Shown here: positions 6,781-9,798 of the stretch, piece by piece | How the letters are laid out: each line of letters opens with the position of its first letter | Numbering within the stretch: position 1 is the stretch's first letter | Source of the DNA: Leptolinea sp964404415 | Lineage (GTDB): Bacteria; Chloroflexota; Anaerolineae; Anaerolineales; Anaerolineaceae | Direction of reading: 5' to 3' | Assembly: GCA_964404415.1 (NCBI GenBank) | Contig: CAYOKC010000138.1 | Location: 1 to 9,798, forward strand | Length of the DNA: 9,798 nucleotides | Position numbers and translations under genes: made by a program | Notes under the pieces: generated by a model | Seen by the model: only the letters and a program-made list of their open reading frames with translations | What the model was told of the DNA's origin: nothing | Databases searched by the model: none

Positions 6781-6816
6781 AGGAGAGGCTGACCAGCAAA
6801 AGGCAGCCTCTCTTTT
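6781..6816 (+). terminator. Intrinsic terminator after the four-helix membrane protein gene
   Basis: GAGAGGCTG (6783-6791) pairs perfectly with CAGCCTCTC (6804-6812) around a 12-nt loop. The stem can be extended by a G-T and an A-T pair and is followed by TTTT at 6813-6816. It lies 14 bp after the stop codon. It separates the WD40/membrane-protein unit from the M23 peptidase gene. Confidence 0.82.
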
Positions 6817-6853
6817 CCGGATTTACTATCCTGTTTTCGGATATCAGGGGTAC

Positions 6854-7882
6854 ATGAACAAGGATTTACTTTCAGACTTTATTCCCGTGTTTTCATTGCT
6901 GGCAATGATTTTTATTAAAATCTTTGTCATCTGTATGGTTTTTGTCACCATTATCATTATCTTCTTCCTGCCAGTCAATCAGACATCAAACGCCGAAGCA
7001 TCGGTACCGATAGTGATGGATGCCCTTCCAACCAGCACACTTTCCATTCAAGACGCGGCGATCGCGAACAGTGAATGGTCAAAAGAAAGTGTTGATTTGA
7101 CCGCCAACCCTATCCCGAGTACACCATTCCCCATCCCCACACTGGCACCAACGCCTACGGTCATCCAGTTCCCTCAGTCTGATCCGGCGGCCGCACAAAC
7201 CGCGATTGCCAACACCGTCACCATAAGCTCTCCCCTCCAGGGTTTCGAAATTGGAGGATTGCCGGAGTTGATCTCACAGCCTTTTATCCTTCCCCCTCCC
7301 GGTGAAGACTCAGGCCACCATGGGGTCGACTTCGCCTTTTGGAGCCGCGGAAATAAACCCATCCTTGGCAACCCCATTATGGCAGTTTTTCCCGGAAAAA
7401 TTGCCATGTCTGACTCCCAGGAAAAACCGCCTTATGGGTACGCGCTCCTTATTGAGACCCCACTTGATTCACTCCCACAGAATGTGATCCACGCGATCAA
7501 GATCCCGACCCAACCCATCGGTACGGTAATCAACAACAAATTGAATTGTCCTGACCTTACGCAGGATCAATGGAATTCTTCCAAAAAATCGTTGTACACA
7601 TTATATGGGCACATGATCAGCGCACCCGGGTTTAAAACCGGTGACAGCATTCAATCCGGCCAGAATATCGGTTTTGTCGGAAATTCGGGTCTCTCCAGTG
7701 CGCCCCATTTGCATCTCGAAATGCGTATCGGACCATCAGGAGCCACATTCCTGAATATGGGCCACTACGACCCGCAGACTACCGAAGAAGACAGGCATAA
7801 TTATTGCAACTGGCGCGTAAGCGGTGTTTTCCAGATGTTCGATCCTATGCAGCTTCTGATACCCGCGTTGGTTACAAATTAA
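6854..7882 (+). CDS. Membrane-anchored M23 (LytM-type) metallopeptidase
   Basis: M23 enzymes are zinc endopeptidases that cut peptidoglycan cross-bridges or stem peptides; some relatives only regulate amidases. This 342-residue protein has a long hydrophobic anchor (about 10-40), a Ser/Thr/Pro linker (about 55-110) and a C-terminal M23 domain. The active-site set is complete: HHGVD at 155-159 (zinc His155 and Asp159), LYGHM at 250-254 (catalytic His253) and PHLHLE at 284-289 (His285 and zinc His287). It is therefore probably active. The distance from Asp159 to His253 is 94 residues against about 46 in lysostaphin, so an insertion of about 45-50 residues sits near 203-246. That insertion carries Cys232, and a second Cys is at 318. 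The ATG at 6854 has a close AGGGG (6846-6850). The leader after the upstream terminator is only 37 bp and holds no convincing promoter. It is followed 37 bp later by the PD40 gene. Confidence 0.93.
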   Translation: MNKDLLSDFIPVFSLLAMIFIKIFVICMVFVTIIIIFFLPVNQTSNAEASVPIVMDALPTSTLSIQDAAIANSEWSKESVDLTANPIPSTPFPIPTLAPTPTVIQFPQSDPAAAQTAIANTVTISSPLQGFEIGGLPELISQPFILPPPGEDSGHHGVDFAFWSRGNKPILGNPIMAVFPGKIAMSDSQEKPPYGYALLIETPLDSLPQNVIHAIKIPTQPIGTVINNKLNCPDLTQDQWNSSKKSLYTLYGHMISAPGFKTGDSIQSGQNIGFVGNSGLSSAPHLHLEMRIGPSGATFLNMGHYDPQTTEEDRHNYCNWRVSGVFQMFDPMQLLIPALVTN

Positions 7883-7919
7883 GCCTTTTACAACTAAATC
7901 CTGATTTGATCGCCGGCAA

Positions 7920-9798
7920 ATGAAATCGAAACCTGTTCCCAAAGTGGTGCTGTACCTGCTGGTTCTCTTCATACTGGCTAATATTGGTGTGACGGCATAT
8001 TTTCTGTTGCCGGTTATACAATCTGAAAAGCATTCCACACCCACTCACGTGCCCACCGCGATAGCCGCGACAAAGAATACACAGACTTCTACGCAAATAC
8101 CGGAAGCCAGTCCCACGGTAACTGAATTACCTGTGGTGGAATCAACGGAAGAGTTGGTCATTCCCACAGCCCTCCCCACCGGTACTCCCGCTCCCACAAA
8201 AATTCCGGTCACGCCCACCCCGACGGTTTCAGGCGCGAATATTGCCGGTTTACACGAACAGGGCGTGTTGATCCTCTCGTTGGCCGATGGTGTGAATTAC
8301 CATCTTTTTGCCTACAATCCACAATACCTTCCCCTGCTCCGCCTGTCTGATGGTGATTCAGATGATGTTTCACCGGCTGTAAGCCCTGATGGAACCCGCA
8401 TCGCGTTTTCTTCCAAACGGAATGGCGCCTGGGATATTTACCTGTTGGAGATCGCGTCTGGCAATATCACCCAATTGACCAATACGCCCCAGTATGAAGG
8501 CGCGCCAACCTGGTCACCGGATGGCCAGTGGCTGGCATTTGAGCAATATGTCAAAACCGGAAACCTGGATATCTTCCTCCTGGAAGTCAATCATCCGGAA
8601 AACGCTCCCCTGCAATTGACAGATGATCCCGCGGCAGATTTCTCGCCATCCTGGATGGCAGGCGGTTCCGGCCGGCAGATCGCGTTTGTGTCTGACCGTT
8701 CAGGGAATAACGAGATCTGGATTGCCCGCCTCGATAACTTCAAAGAACGCTTTATCAACGCCTCGCTGGATGCCGATAGTGAAGATACCCGTCCCGTCTG
8801 GTCACCGGATGGCCTGTACCTGAGCTGGGCAAAGAGGAACGGCGGAGACGCGTCCATAGTCATCTGGGATTCCAGCAGTATTAATTCGCCTGTAAAAACG
8901 GTAGGATCCGGTGACTGGCCTGTCTGGAACCATAGCGGCAATACCATCGCCTCGCGCGTGAGACTGCCAAATCTAACCGCTCTTACTTCGTATGAGATAA
9001 ATACCGGTCAGATAAATATCCCCTTGATCCGCCTCCCCGGTCCATTGCAGGGCCTGGATTGGCGAACCGGTGAACTAACCCGGATCATTGAAACCCGGCT
9101 CGCTGAAGCCCCCTCACCTCAATCTCCGGCTCTCTGGGGGCCCGTCTTGCAGCAAGATCCATTGCCCCAGGGTAAAGATGGGCTTGTGACTCTGGACGGA
9201 GTAGCCGCACCGGCACCTGTTTTACTGGATTCTGTGGATGAATCATATAACGCATTACGTTCAAGAATAGGCGGATTGATCGGCTGGGATTTTATGAACA
9301 GTCTTTCATCCGCTTTTATGGAAAAAGATACTCCCGCCGATCCCGGCTATATCAATTCCTGGTTATCCACCGGCCGGGCTTTTGAGATCAATGACCTCCC
9401 GATGAACTCGGGTTGGATGGCTCTGGTTCGCGAGGAATTCGGGACACAAATTTACTGGCGGATCTACCTGAAAACCCGTCTGCAGGATGGATCACAGGGC
9501 CGCCCGATGACAGAAAGAGCCTGGGATATCGTCTCCCGCAATTCAGGTGACCCTACTGTCTATGAAACCGGCGGTAAGGAAACCGGTGTACCCCAGGGCT
9601 ACTGGATTGACTACACTGAATGGGCAAACCGGTATGGCTGGGAACGCTTCCCTGCCCTGTCCAATTGGATCACCTATTATCCCGGGGCCCGCTTCAAACT
9701 CTTCGCGTTGACGGAAGGGTTCGATCTGACAACCGCACTCAACCAGATCTATCCGGGTGAAAATTTCGCCCGCCAGGTCATCCTCCCCACATCAACCT
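7920..9798 (+). CDS. Membrane-anchored PD40/TolB-like propeller protein with unrecognised C-terminal domain (cut by window edge)
   Basis: An open frame of at least 626 codons runs off the right edge with no stop. A hydrophobic anchor (about 9-31) is followed by a Thr/Pro-rich linker (about 38-104) and PD40/TolB-like repeats. The clearest are VSPAVSPDGTRIAFSS (150-165), APTWSPDGQWLAF (195-207), IAFVSDRSGNNEIWIARLD (254-272) and TRPVWSPDGLYLSW (290-303), with a weaker one at about 331-346. These build a small propeller, likely outside the cytoplasm. Residues about 440-600 are different: rich in Trp, Tyr and Phe, with RSRIGGLIGWDF (448-459), WLSTGRAFEIND (481-492) and IYWRIYLKTRLQDG (511-524). 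I cannot assign this region to a family. ATG at 7920 is the first start after an in-frame TGA at 7902-7904; there is no clear Shine-Dalgarno, which hints at translational coupling or leaderless-style initiation. It is probably in one operon with the M23 gene. Confidence 0.88.
   Translation, partial: MKSKPVPKVVLYLLVLFILANIGVTAYFLLPVIQSEKHSTPTHVPTAIAATKNTQTSTQIPEASPTVTELPVVESTEELVIPTALPTGTPAPTKIPVTPTPTVSGANIAGLHEQGVLILSLADGVNYHLFAYNPQYLPLLRLSDGDSDDVSPAVSPDGTRIAFSSKRNGAWDIYLLEIASGNITQLTNTPQYEGAPTWSPDGQWLAFEQYVKTGNLDIFLLEVNHPENAPLQLTDDPAADFSPSWMAGGSGRQIAFVSDRSGNNEIWIARLDNFKERFINASLDADSEDTRPVWSPDGLYLSWAKRNGGDASIVIWDSSSINSPVKTVGSGDWPVWNHSGNTIASRVRLPNLTALTSYEINTGQINIPLIRLPGPLQGLDWRTGELTRIIETRLAEAPSPQSPALWGPVLQQDPLPQGKDGLVTLDGVAAPAPVLLDSVDESYNALRSRIGGLIGWDFMNSLSSAFMEKDTPADPGYINSWLSTGRAFEINDLPMNSGWMALVREEFGTQIYWRIYLKTRLQDGSQGRPMTERAWDIVSRNSGDPTVYETGGKETGVPQGYWIDYTEWANRYGWERFPALSNWITYYPGARFKLFALTEGFDLTTALNQIYPGENFARQVILPTST

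Noticed and set aside
6821..6853. Possible promoter (TACTAT at 6824-6829) before the M23 gene
   Set aside because: No -35-like hexamer at an acceptable distance; the region at that spacing is the terminator stem.
9360..9396. WLSTGRAFEI in the PD40 protein resembling the metal-site motif of M15 (VanY-type) carboxypeptidases
   Set aside because: The histidine required in the SxHxxGxAxD pattern is replaced by Leu and the Asp by Glu, and no second metal motif is seen; the similarity is probably chance.

Overview
The window looks like chromosomal DNA from a bacterium of the Chloroflexota, most likely class Anaerolineae. This is inferred from style, not from a marker gene. Base composition is moderate, and three genes encode proteins with one N-terminal membrane anchor, a Thr/Pro-rich linker and a large domain outside the cytoplasm (WD40 propeller, M23 peptidase, PD40/TolB-like). 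That combination is common in Anaerolineae. There are no RNA genes, insertion sequences, phage genes or CRISPR arrays.

Left part (1-2743), housekeeping: the 5' end of ffh (SRP GTPase) reads leftward and off the edge. A divergent promoter region with a perfect 10-bp tandem repeat separates it from a rightward pair, a DegV/FakB-type fatty-acid-binding protein and a DUF1015 (COG4198) protein. A strong symmetric terminator at 2711-2743 ends this pair and also the leftward gene that converges on it.

Middle part (2747-6816): a stand-alone ParA/MinD-like ATPase reads leftward with no ParB-like partner in view. It is divergent from a 743-residue membrane-anchored protein carrying 14 WD40 blades, which starts at TTG. 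An unrecognised four-helix membrane protein with a Pro/Ala-rich tail follows, then a terminator at 6781-6816.

Right part (6854-9798): a membrane-anchored M23 (LytM-type) peptidase with all metal-binding and catalytic histidines, and 37 bp later an anchored PD40/TolB-like protein. The latter is open at the window edge and has an unrecognised aromatic-rich C-terminal domain.

Together, 3539-9798 reads as a cell-envelope locus: a cytoplasmic positioning-type ATPase, surface propeller scaffolds, a small membrane protein and a peptidoglycan hydrolase. That these act as one system is inference from gene order and shared architecture. Nothing in the sequence proves it.
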